Assembly (NCBI GenBank): GCA_002708995.1
Contig: PAPT01000038.1
Span: forward strand, 1-48,319
Length of the DNA: 48,319 nucleotides
Origin: Geminicoccus sp.
Lineage (GTDB): Bacteria; Pseudomonadota; Alphaproteobacteria; UBA7985
Reading direction: 5' to 3'
The stretch's first letter is position 1; each line of letters opens with the position of its first letter. The position numbers were made by a program, and so were the translations under genes. The notes below the pieces were generated by a model that saw only the letters and a list, made by a program, of their open reading frames with translations, did no database searches and had not been told where the DNA came from. Positions 1-6,282 of this stretch are shown piece by piece.

Positions 1-240
1 CAGGTACTGGTCTGAGGTCAGGCTGAGGTTCTCGCCGGTCTCCAGCTTGAACACCACAACGCCGTTATCCATCAGCTCATAGTGCTCAGGCAGCAGCAGC
101 ACCTGGGAAGCTGTCTCCTCGCCCACAGCATTAGCAAGACCAGGCCAACCCACAGCACCTGCTGCGAGACCCAGAAGAGATGCAGAAGCCTTCAACGAAT
201 TCCGTGACGACTTCTGACCGATCTGCTTAACGATACCCAT
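1..240 (-). CDS. Exported protein of unknown function, N-terminal part only
   Basis: The reading frame opens at the ATG at 238-240 and is still open at the left edge, so only the first 80 residues are visible. Residues 1-38 look like a long Sec signal peptide: a basic N-region (MGIVKQIGQKSSRNSLK), a hydrophobic stretch (LLGLAAGAVGWPGL) and a likely cleavage after ANA at residue 38. The mature start reads LLLPEHYELMDNGVVVFKL and is acidic and hydrophilic. I do not recognise a domain. Similar short beta-rich starts precede repeat regions in large bacterial surface proteins, but that is inference. A purine-rich AAGAG lies about 8 bases before the start. The gene sits in the A+T-rich island-like part of the window and reads away from the recombinase gene. 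Confidence 0.7.
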   Translation of the reverse strand, partial: MGIVKQIGQKSSRNSLKASASLLGLAAGAVGWPGLANAVGEETASQVLLLPEHYELMDNGVVVFKLETGENLSLTSDQYL

Positions 241-260
241 TACACGTGCTCTTAGCTATA

Positions 261-291
261 ATTATGCGAAAAAGCGCTAACACCTTTTCAA
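261..291 (-). promoter_or_regulatory. Candidate sigma-70-type promoter for the exported protein
   Basis: On the minus strand TTGAAA (286-291) is followed after 19 bases by CATAAT (261-266), about 20 bases before the start codon at 240. The spacing is slightly long, so this is a weak call from sequence alone. Confidence 0.3.
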
Positions 292-931
292 TATCCACTC
301 AACTATGGCAGAGGCCTTTGGCGCCTTCTTCTCGAAGCCTAGCTGCGACTCTGATTCGGGAATCTAGATCGAATCTGGCATCTCCATCTGTCACTGGAAC
401 GTCTCGCCATTATGCGAACTCGAATAGGGTAGTGGTGCCATCGCACTTGAGAGGATTCGTGACCAAGTCAGTCGGAGTAATCTATTTCGAGGGACTTGAT
501 GGAGTAGGTGGTTCTACAGACCCACTCGACTACTTCATGTAGCCCTAGAAGCCCGCAGGAGGCCCGTTCAGGGGCTTTGACCCATGCAGAGCCTCTCAGG
601 CCAGAAAAGCCTCAAAGCCTCCCTACGACCATTGAGGGCGTATTTATCATGATAATTTCAATTCTAGAGGGCAATGCCTTTCAGAGCCTTAGAAAGCTGT
701 TGTCACAACATCTGAGCCTTGAGGTTTGAAAGATATCAGGGGTTTGGAGGCTGCTTGGTGTCTCAGCGACTGCTTCAATTTCCTACGGCAGGGTCATTTT
801 CCCACGGGAAGCTGGTTGAACCTCGGTTCAGGCCCTAATCGAGCTAGTAATGATTAAGATAGGGTAGACTCTTGATTAACAGCTACACAGGTCACCAAAT
901 CAGTTAAAATAGACCGTAAAACGGCTTTTCT

Positions 932-976
932 TTACATGTGTAAGTGATATACAAAAGCCTAAGTTAACAGCTTAGG
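932..976 (+). promoter_or_regulatory. Operator-like dyad and ribosome-site hairpin before the recombinase
   Basis: TTACA-TG-TGTAA (932-943) is a near-continuous dyad. Right after it, CCTAAG (958-963) and CTTAGG (971-976) form a perfect 6-bp stem with loop TTAACAG. The 3' arm contains the AGG of the Shine-Dalgarno AGGAG at 974-978, so the folded form would partly hide the ribosome site. Function is inferred. Confidence 0.4.
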
Positions 977-986
977 AGTGATGGCC

Positions 987-1538
987 ATGTCAGGCCAAAG
1001 GGTCGGCTACGCTAGAGTCAGCACCACAGACCAAAGCACAGACTTGCAGGTCGAACAGCTTGAAGCTGCTGGCTGCACCAAAATCTTCAGCGAGCAGGTA
1101 AGTGGCACCAGCACCACTGACAGAACGCAGCTTGCCGCAGCTTTAGACTACGCCAGAGAGGGTGACACCTTGGTAGTTTGTCGCCTTGACCGACTTGCAC
1201 GTAGCCAAGCAGACCTTCACCGTCTTCTGTCGGACCTTACAGCCAAAGGCATCAGCTTCGAGTGTACTGAACAGCCACAGGTGAATACCGCAGGGCCGAT
1301 GGGTAAGCTGCTACTGGGCGTATTAGGGGCTGTAGCCGAGTTCGAGACAGAACTGCGCCGAGAGCGTCAGATGGAAGGCGTTGCGAAGGCAAAGGCTGCG
1401 GGCAAGTACAAGGGTCGGAAGCCGCTTCAGGCTGAGAGGATCGAAAAGCTGAAGGCACTGGTCGAAGCCGGCTCCAGCATCTCAGCAGCCGCTAGAAAGA
1501 TTGGTATCAGCCGAGTGACCGCCCACAAGTACCTCTAA
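987..1538 (+). CDS. Serine recombinase of the resolvase/invertase family
   Basis: A 183-residue small serine recombinase. The N-terminal catalytic domain shows GYARVST near residues 7-13 with nucleophile Ser12, and the conserved arginines in CRLDRLARS (about 65-73), followed by the long E helix around LGVLGAVAEFETELRRERQ. The C-terminal 40 residues (GRKPLQ to the end) form the helix-turn-helix DNA-binding domain (SAAARKIGISRVTAHKYL). Such enzymes resolve cointegrates or invert DNA at short dyad sites. I chose the ATG at 987 because AGGAG at 974-978 lies 8 bases upstream; GTG 978 and ATG 981 are in frame but too close to it. No transposase or tyrosine integrase is visible beside it, so it is either an island-maintenance enzyme or a relic of a transposon. 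Its A/T-ending codons fit the foreign stretch. Confidence 0.93.
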   Translation: MSGQRVGYARVSTTDQSTDLQVEQLEAAGCTKIFSEQVSGTSTTDRTQLAAALDYAREGDTLVVCRLDRLARSQADLHRLLSDLTAKGISFECTEQPQVNTAGPMGKLLLGVLGAVAEFETELRRERQMEGVAKAKAAGKYKGRKPLQAERIEKLKALVEAGSSISAAARKIGISRVTAHKYL

Positions 1539-1624
1539 TTAAGGGTGGGACCCTCCAGATTCCTGCAGCTTGCACGGGTGTCTGTGAGTAGACGCCTTGA
1601 ACCGCAACATAAGCGGGGGCTTTG

Positions 1625-1930
1625 CTAGGCCGTCAATACTATCCAACTCACAATAAGAAAGCCCACCAGTGCCAGAACACCGAGTAGCGCCATACTCACG
1701 GCACCAGCCCTGATCCCTCGCTTCCAAACTTTGGGGGCGAAACCTGCTCCGAGCCAGATTACCAGAATATTGAGAATGAGTGAGAGAGAGCCATAGAGAG
1801 GAGGCACGTCCCACTCAGATCCAGTGACGGCGAGGGCCAAGACCGGTAACGCAAAGTTCAGAATGTAGTAAATAACGCCAAAGCCTGAAGCACCAACGAT
1901 AAAGGCGGCGATGAACTTTAACACGTTCAA
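1625..1930 (-). CDS. Small membrane protein with three predicted spans
   Basis: A 101-residue protein that is almost entirely hydrophobic. Three membrane segments are visible: about residues 5-35 (with FGVIYYILNFALPVLALAV), 46-66 (LYGSLSLILNILVIWLGAG) and 75-99 (GAVSMALLGVLALVGFLIVS), with a basic loop PKVWKRGIR between the second and third. No family is recognised. The start is TTG at 1928-1930 with GGAAAGAG about 9 bases upstream; a GTG two codons later is an alternative. A perfect 12-bp inverted repeat lies 22 bases upstream and may control it. The gene follows the YdhR-like gene on the same strand at about 105 bases, within the island-like stretch. Confidence 0.65.
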   Translation of the reverse strand: MNVLKFIAAFIVGASGFGVIYYILNFALPVLALAVTGSEWDVPPLYGSLSLILNILVIWLGAGFAPKVWKRGIRAGAVSMALLGVLALVGFLIVSWIVLTA

Positions 1931-1952
1931 ATTAGTGAACTCTTTCCAGCCG

Positions 1953-1987
1953 CACCATCTGTGCTGCGATGGTCTGCACAGATGGTG
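1953..1987. repeat. Perfect 12-bp inverted repeat
   Basis: CACCATCTGTGC (1953-1964) and GCACAGATGGTG (1976-1987) are exact reverse complements with an 11-base loop. There is no T-tract on the minus side, so it is not a standard terminator for the YdhR-like gene. It may be an operator or a leader hairpin for the small membrane protein. Confidence 0.75.
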
Positions 1988-2035
1988 GTAGTTTGTTGTA
2001 TCTCAGGCCCCCTAGGAGCTTTTTTACACAGGGCC

Positions 2036-2329
2036 TCAAGCAGTGATCGCCGTGGGTCCATCGAGCACACCATAGTCTTTTGAGGACTGATTCTTGTACA
2101 TTTCGTTGCTCATAACGTCTGCAAATACGGGACCTTCTTTGTAGGCTTCACAAGCTTCTTTGCTTTCCCAGACGTATACTCCACCGTAGATTTGGTTTTC
2201 CTTATCACCAAGCCAGTGCTTGCTGATAAGTCCTGGCATTTCCGAAAACACCGATGCTGCTTCGGTTGCGCCGGCAATGTAGTCTTCGTGGGGAATGTTT
2301 AACTCAAAGTTAATGACCTGAATGTGCAT
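2036..2329 (-). CDS. YdhR-like dimeric alpha/beta-barrel protein
   Basis: A 97-residue protein that matches the general pattern of the YdhR/antibiotic-biosynthesis-monooxygenase fold: a first beta strand MHIQVINFEL, a helix ending in a MPGLISKHWL turn and strand, then GGVYVWESKEACEAY, where the aromatic strand and following helix are typical. Members are small homodimers; some bind aromatic substrates, but for many no reaction is proven, so enzymatic activity is not claimed. The ATG at 2329 is the natural start. The gene diverges from the ChaC-like gene, and the two share the A+T-rich intergenic region before 2433. It lies upstream of the small membrane protein on the same strand. Confidence 0.75.
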   Translation of the reverse strand: MHIQVINFELNIPHEDYIAGATEAASVFSEMPGLISKHWLGDKENQIYGGVYVWESKEACEAYKEGPVFADVMSNEMYKNQSSKDYGVLDGPTAITA

Positions 2330-2432
2330 ACCGAACTCCTCCGCTTATGATTTGGTTGAGATGATAGGACTTCGCATTTGTTATGACCATAAGAGCCCTG
2401 TTTTAAAATTTTACCTCACAATGGGAGAAATG

Positions 2433-3185
2433 ATGCCAAAGACGAACCCTATAAAAGATCCGTTTCATTTCCATCCCGAGCTTCGCCAACTGATAAAGCC
2501 CTTCAGGGACTCATTCTACCGGTCAATCACTACCGAGAAGATTAGGGCCCAAATAGAAAACAGCGGCCAAGAGCTGCAGATCGACTTTTACGAAGACGAT
2601 ATTCGTGAGCGACTTCGCTCAGAGGCTCTTTCTCAACACACTGGTGATCTGTATGTTTTCGGCTACGCCTCATTAATGTGGGATCCAGCAATCGATTTTT
2701 CTGAAGTGCGCCGTGCTTTTGCCCCTACCCATCAACGTCGATTTATTCTGGTGGACGACAAAGGCGGGCGAGGCACTAGCGAGCAACCTGGGTTAATGGC
2801 TGCTTTAGATCAAGGTCAAGGCTGCGAAGGATTAGCCTTCAAGATCACCTCAGAAAAAGTGGATAAAGAAACCGAGATTCTGTTCCGTCGTGAATTGATT
2901 GCTCCAGGTTATTTGGCGGTGTTCATACCAATCGAAATCGATGGTACGAGCCAGGTAGCGCTGACGTTTGTTGCTGATCATGAGCAGCCTCACATTCGCC
3001 AAGACATCACCCGGCTGGAGCAAATACGTTATGCTGCAACAGGCAGAGGTATCTTGGGAACTAGCTTTGAATATTTAGAAAATACGGTCGTTCAACTGAG
3101 TGAAATTGGGATTATTGACCCGGACGCTTCTGAGCTACTCGCCGTTGCACGTAATTATAGCATTCCGCAGAAAGCTACCCCTTGA
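2433..3185 (+). CDS. ChaC-like gamma-glutamylcyclotransferase
   Basis: A 250-residue protein with the ChaC/GGCT signature. Residues 74-83 read YVFGYASLMW, the family's substrate-binding YGSL-type loop (here YASL), followed by RRAFAPTHQRRF and GRGTSEQPGLM, which are characteristic of the glutathione-specific branch. The general acid/base is probably Glu154 in FRRELIAPGY. The expected reaction releases 5-oxoproline from a gamma-glutamyl peptide such as glutathione. About 65 residues precede the core. I chose the ATG at 2433 because GGGAG at 2423-2427 is 5 bases upstream; an open frame extends back to 2322 but overlaps the divergent gene and has no ribosome site. A/T-ending codons are frequent, unlike the genes after 4.5 kb, which fits recent transfer. 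Confidence 0.88.
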   Translation: MPKTNPIKDPFHFHPELRQLIKPFRDSFYRSITTEKIRAQIENSGQELQIDFYEDDIRERLRSEALSQHTGDLYVFGYASLMWDPAIDFSEVRRAFAPTHQRRFILVDDKGGRGTSEQPGLMAALDQGQGCEGLAFKITSEKVDKETEILFRRELIAPGYLAVFIPIEIDGTSQVALTFVADHEQPHIRQDITRLEQIRYAATGRGILGTSFEYLENTVVQLSEIGIIDPDASELLAVARNYSIPQKATP

Positions 3186-3296
3186 ACCTTCATTTATGGG
3201 TACAGACAGAGGTACAATAATTGAATGATTCACATTTGGATCCACTAGCAGATTTAATTTGGCTATCCATGAAAAAAGCGCACCTTTGCAATTATT

Positions 3297-3364
3297 TAGC
3301 TCAGGGGTAGAGCACTAGCTTGCCATGCTAGGTGTCGTGAGTTCGAATCTCATCGCCCGCTCCA
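3297..3364 (+). tRNA. tRNA-Gly(GCC) 3' fragment lacking the 5' acceptor strand; probable att site
   Basis: From base 8 onward a full tRNA can be folded: TA, D-stem GCTC/GAGC with loop AGGGGTA, anticodon stem CTAGC/GCTAG with loop TTGCCAT (anticodon GCC), T-arm GTGAG TTCGAAT CTCAT, 3' acceptor strand CGCCCGC, discriminator T and encoded CCA. The 5' acceptor strand should be GCGGGCG, but the seven bases before 3297 are AATTATT and cannot pair. The gene is therefore a 68-base 3' portion. This is what remains at the distal end when an element integrates into a tRNA gene and rebuilds the intact copy at its other end. The A+T-rich stretch lies on its left and the ordinary chromosome on its right. 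Confidence 0.85.
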
Positions 3365-3412
3365 TTTTCTCTCATATCGGCGATTTGACAGCCCCCGGCA
3401 CCCCGAGGGTTG

Positions 3413-3433
3413 GCCGCGCATCCTGCGGCTTTT
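3413..3433 (+). terminator. Possible terminator after the tRNA fragment
   Basis: GCCGC (3413-3417) and GCGGC (3425-3429) form a 5-bp G+C stem with a 7-base loop, directly followed by TTTT. It would end transcription of the tRNA. The short T-run makes it a modest call. Confidence 0.4.
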
Positions 3434-3446
3434 CGCGTATGGGCCG

Positions 3447-4169
3447 TCACCAGTTCCAGCGGTGGATGCGACCCTCGAAAGGCTCGTCAACGAAGGCCGG
3501 CATAAAGGGCTTGAGCCTGAGCAGATCGCCCTTGTCATGATCCAGCGTTACCAGCGGCCGCGCTGTGTTTCTAACGATGACAGACACGTTATATCCATAG
3601 TTGCAAATTGCTGCGTCACGCGTGTCGAGGCCGTTGAAGGTCAGTTGGTAGAGCAGCAGTCCGGCGTTCCAGAGCGACAGATGGCCACCGACAATCCGAT
3701 GCTTGAGCGGGGGAACCGTAATCGCGATGATCCCATTTGGCTTGGTCAGAGCGATGCTGCGTCTGATGAAGGCGCCCGGATCGGTCTGATGCTCCAGAAC
3801 GTGGCAGGCCCAGACGCAGTCGAAAGCCGTCTCCGGGGTAAAATCAAAAAAGTCGATATCGACCCGCCGCCACGACACAGACGACGACCGATGCTCCGCG
3901 TAGACTGACGTCCCGAAGTCAATCGCCGTAAAGGCTTTCTGGTTCGCGCGCAGGACGGCGGCGTGTGCACCGGTCCCAGCGCCGACGTCCAGCACGGTGT
4001 CAAAGCTGTAGTCGTTGATCAGGTTGCACAGGCCGTGATGGCCGCGCCGGACCTTGCGGAACTCGGTTGGCAGTGTTGGCAAGCCACCGTGCCGGAGGCG
4101 GCGGAACAGCCACAAGGGAGCCCGGTAAATCACAGGCGGCAAGAGGGACAACAGAAGCTGTGAAAGCAT
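3447..4169 (-). CDS. Class I SAM-dependent methyltransferase
   Basis: A 240-residue protein with the Rossmann methyltransferase fold. Motif I is VLDVGAGTGAHA at about residues 59-70, which binds S-adenosylmethionine; an acidic residue ends strand 2 (AIDFG); motif IV-like FDCVWACHVLEHQTDP follows, a pattern usual in the Methyltransf_11/23 group of ubiquinone-, sugar- and lipid-modifying enzymes. Residues 1-25 (LLLSLLPPVIYRAPLWLFRR) are hydrophobic and then basic and may touch the membrane. The substrate cannot be read from the sequence. The gene faces the tRNA fragment tail to tail and stands alone, with 417 gene-poor bases upstream. Confidence 0.85.
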   Translation of the reverse strand: MLSQLLLSLLPPVIYRAPLWLFRRLRHGGLPTLPTEFRKVRRGHHGLCNLINDYSFDTVLDVGAGTGAHAAVLRANQKAFTAIDFGTSVYAEHRSSSVSWRRVDIDFFDFTPETAFDCVWACHVLEHQTDPGAFIRRSIALTKPNGIIAITVPPLKHRIVGGHLSLWNAGLLLYQLTFNGLDTRDAAICNYGYNVSVIVRNTARPLVTLDHDKGDLLRLKPFMPAFVDEPFEGRIHRWNW

Positions 4170-4586
4170 TGGAGTTCGCCAGTCAAAAAGGCTGCGTCCG
4201 CGGCCCGACCGACGGCATTAGCCGAAAAACGTCGCCTTATGAAGCCCGCGATACACCAAATGTCCAGCCTTGGCCCTCCAAGCGACGCAAGAGTCGACTC
4301 GGCCCATAATGTCAGGACTTCTATATAAATTATTTTAATTAAAATATTTTTGTAGCAACGGAAAAAAACGAGTTTCGATCATGCTACAGCACCAACCGAC
4401 GATTGCGCTCCGGCCCTTGGCGCGCGAAGCCTTCTCCCCCAATCTTTCCGACTTACCGATCGAGCGCCCTTAAGGCTGGCTGAAGTTCTTTCAGGGCTTT
4501 GTACAGACCGTTGCGCTGTTCGGCCGCATCGCCGCTACGGCGCTGCTCTGGCGGCTCTATTTCGCCTGAGCAGCCCAGCTTGCGGC
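4170..4586. other. Gene-poor stretch with A+T-rich palindromes
   Basis: Contains the start region of the methyltransferase gene, then an A+T-only segment at about 4321-4351 holding the 16-bp perfect palindrome TATTTTAATTAAAATA (4331-4346) overlapped by AAAATATTTT (4341-4350), and then an interrupted small frame listed separately. No other gene or RNA was recognised. Confidence 0.6.
4381..4569 (+). pseudogene. Possible small protein frame interrupted by one TAA
   Basis: One frame runs from ATG 4381 to TGA 4567-4569, broken only by TAA at 4471-4473. The first part gives 30 residues (MLQHQPTIALRPLAREAFSP then NLSDLPIERP). The part after the TAA gives 31 residues that look like a membrane helix (FVQTVALFGRIAATALLW). 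Third codon positions are G or C in most codons on both sides of the stop, as in real genes here. It may be a recently inactivated small membrane protein or chance. There is no strong ribosome site; an A+T-rich promoter-like segment lies just upstream. Confidence 0.3.
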
Positions 4587-5123
4587 TCAGCTGAACTTGC
4601 CCGTGCGGCTGAAGCGGCCGCCGTGGACGTGCGCCGCCCGCCCTTCGGATGGGCCGCCGGGACGCACCGGACGCGGCGAGCAGGCCCCGTGCTGCAGGTG
4701 GCGGTCGTAGAGCACGATCCCGGCCGCCAAGGCTACGTTCACACAAAACTTGGTCGGAATTTTCAGCACGTGATCGCAGGCCTCGAGCACGTCCGGGGTC
4801 AGAGACCCTTTCTCCGGTCCGAGGATATAGGCCGCCCGCAGCGGGTGGTGGAATGACGGCAGCTCGATCGCGTCGTCGGTCAGCTCGACCCCGACCAGCT
4901 CCATACCGCGGGGCCGGGTCATGTCATCGAGGCTCGCAAAGTCGAAGTAGGGCAGGTGCAGTTCCGCCTTCGATGTGTCCGCCTGCCGAACCTGCTGCCG
5001 TGTGACCTCCGAGCCGATGCTGAAGGTATAGGCCGCACCAAAGGCATGGGCCGTGCGCATCAGCGCGCCCATGTTGCGTGATTTGGAAATTTCCAGTACG
5101 CCGACGGCGAAGTATCCGCGCAT
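4587..5123 (-). CDS. SpoU/TrmH-family RNA 2'-O-ribose methyltransferase
   Basis: A 178-residue SPOUT enzyme. The three family motifs appear in order: motif 1 SRNMGALMRTAHAFGA near residues 15-31 with the conserved Asn17 and following Arg; motif 2 YILGPEKGSLT around residue 100; and motif 3 IPTKFCVNVALAAGIVLYDR around 123-142, which forms the trefoil knot that binds S-adenosylmethionine. The target is a ribose 2'-OH in tRNA or rRNA; which one is not readable. The last 35 residues are rich in Gly, Pro, Arg and His and look disordered. The start is ATG 5123, and the region between it and the divergent transporter gene contains tetranucleotide repeats. Confidence 0.87.
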   Translation of the reverse strand: MRGYFAVGVLEISKSRNMGALMRTAHAFGAAYTFSIGSEVTRQQVRQADTSKAELHLPYFDFASLDDMTRPRGMELVGVELTDDAIELPSFHHPLRAAYILGPEKGSLTPDVLEACDHVLKIPTKFCVNVALAAGIVLYDRHLQHGACSPRPVRPGGPSEGRAAHVHGGRFSRTGKFS

Positions 5124-5128
5124 GGCCG

Positions 5129-5196
5129 TGCCTGCCTGCCCTTGTTTCTCTCTTTCTCTCGGGTTTGTTTGCCTGCCTGCCTGCGATGCAAACCCG
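5129..5196. repeat. TGCC tetranucleotide repeats, pyrimidine tract and dyad in a divergent promoter region
   Basis: TGCC occurs three times in tandem at 5129-5140 and three times plus TGC at 5170-5184, separated by a C/T-only run (5146-5160). CGGGTTTG (5160-5167) and CAAACCCG (5189-5196) form an 8-bp dyad around the second array. The arrays lie in the leader of the minus-strand methyltransferase gene. Confidence 0.7.
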
Positions 5197-5340
5197 CCCC
5201 TGCATGCCGCCTTGCAGCGACCTTGTCAAAGCGCTAACGGTTCCAGCGCCTGAAAGGCAGGGCTCCAGTCTGGCGGAGGGCAGGGCAGTTCTGCCCAGAA
5301 CAGGCGAGCCAAACCGCCCTGTCTGCCGCACACTCCGGCG

Positions 5341-6258
5341 ATGACAGAGGCTTCCCCGCAGCAGACCAACAACCTGCGCGCCATCCTGTGGATGGTGCTG
5401 GCTGTCCTTTGCTTTGCCGGGATGAGCCTATTCGTCAAACAGGCGTCGAATGTCGGTATTCACCCTTTCCAGTACGTGTTCGCGCGGATTTTCTTCGGGC
5501 TGGTGGCGATCCTGCCCTTTACGGTGATTGCTGGTCCATCGGTGTTCAGGACCGAACGTCATGGACGCCATTTGATCCGGTCGGTGGTCGGGGTCAGCGC
5601 TATGACGCTGCTGTTCTTCGGCTTTTCACGGTTGAACATGACCGAGACGGTGGCACTCAGTTTCACCGTGCCGTTCTTTGTCACCCTTGGGGCGGTGATG
5701 TTCTTGGGTGAGCGCATCCGGGGCCGCCGTATCGCCGCAACCGTGGTCGGCTTTCTCGGCGTGCTGATCGTCGCTGAGCCGTGGAAGCAGGATCTGGTCT
5801 GGGCGCAGGCTTTGCCGCTGTTGGCGGCGGTGCTGATGGCGACGGCCTTTCTGCTGATCAAGGATCTGACCCGGACCGAAACTACGATCCGCATTGTGAC
5901 CTTTCAGGGCCTGTGGATGTCGGCCTTCATGGTCGTGCCGGCGGTGCTGGTGTGGCAGATGCCGAGCCTGCAGGTGTGGCTGATTCTGATCGGGGCGGGC
6001 TTCATCGCCACGGCGGGACAATGGGCGATGGTGCTGGCGGCCAAGAACGCCGAGGCGTCGATGATCATGCCGTTTGATTATCTGCGGCTGCCGTTTGTGG
6101 CGCTGCTGGAGCTGACGGTGCTGGGGGTGGTGCCGGAGCTGGCCAGCCTCGCCGGCGGCGCGGTGATTGCCGCGGCGGCGATCTACATGGCCCGCCGCGA
6201 AGCCCGGATCCGTCCACGCGCTCTGGCTGCCGAGTCAAAGATGTTCCCCAAGGCCTGA
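5341..6258 (+). CDS. EamA/DMT-family membrane transporter
   Basis: A 305-residue inner-membrane carrier with ten predicted spans arranged as two EamA repeats of about 140 residues. The first repeat starts at LRAILWMVLAVLCFAGMSLF, and its conserved end is TETVALSFTVPFFVTLGAV followed by LGERI; the second starts near ALPLLAAVLMATAFLLIKDL and ends with ASMIMPFDYLRLPFVALL. The proline-containing helices after each half are typical of this superfamily, which exports or imports small metabolites by exchange or proton coupling. The substrate is unknown. The gene starts at ATG 5341 with only a weak ribosome site and runs convergently into the hydroxylase gene, with 24 bases between the stops. Confidence 0.9.
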   Translation: MTEASPQQTNNLRAILWMVLAVLCFAGMSLFVKQASNVGIHPFQYVFARIFFGLVAILPFTVIAGPSVFRTERHGRHLIRSVVGVSAMTLLFFGFSRLNMTETVALSFTVPFFVTLGAVMFLGERIRGRRIAATVVGFLGVLIVAEPWKQDLVWAQALPLLAAVLMATAFLLIKDLTRTETTIRIVTFQGLWMSAFMVVPAVLVWQMPSLQVWLILIGAGFIATAGQWAMVLAAKNAEASMIMPFDYLRLPFVALLELTVLGVVPELASLAGGAVIAAAAIYMARREARIRPRALAAESKMFPKA

Positions 6259-6282
6259 GCCTGAAGCCGCTCCTGTCCAGCC

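Larger units (their letters stand above)
241..986. other. Gene-free stretch between divergent exported protein and recombinase
   Basis: About 745 bases with no convincing gene. Short open frames exist on the plus strand (246-542 and 508-729) but have no ribosome site, no domain and unnatural composition. The stretch is A+T-richer than the chromosome to the right and carries scattered copies of GAGCCT or AAGCCT between about 587 and 720. It must hold the promoters of both flanking genes. Confidence 0.6.

Noticed and set aside
246-729. Two short plus-strand frames between the exported protein and the recombinase
   Set aside because: No ribosome site, no domain, Ser/Arg-rich random-looking content.
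1542-1554. AGGGT-GGG-ACCCT stem as a terminator for the recombinase
   Set aside because: Stem of only five pairs, a three-base loop and no T-tract.
3290-3364. Intact tRNA-Gly gene
   Set aside because: The 5' acceptor strand cannot pair at any position that matters; only bases 8 to 76 are present.
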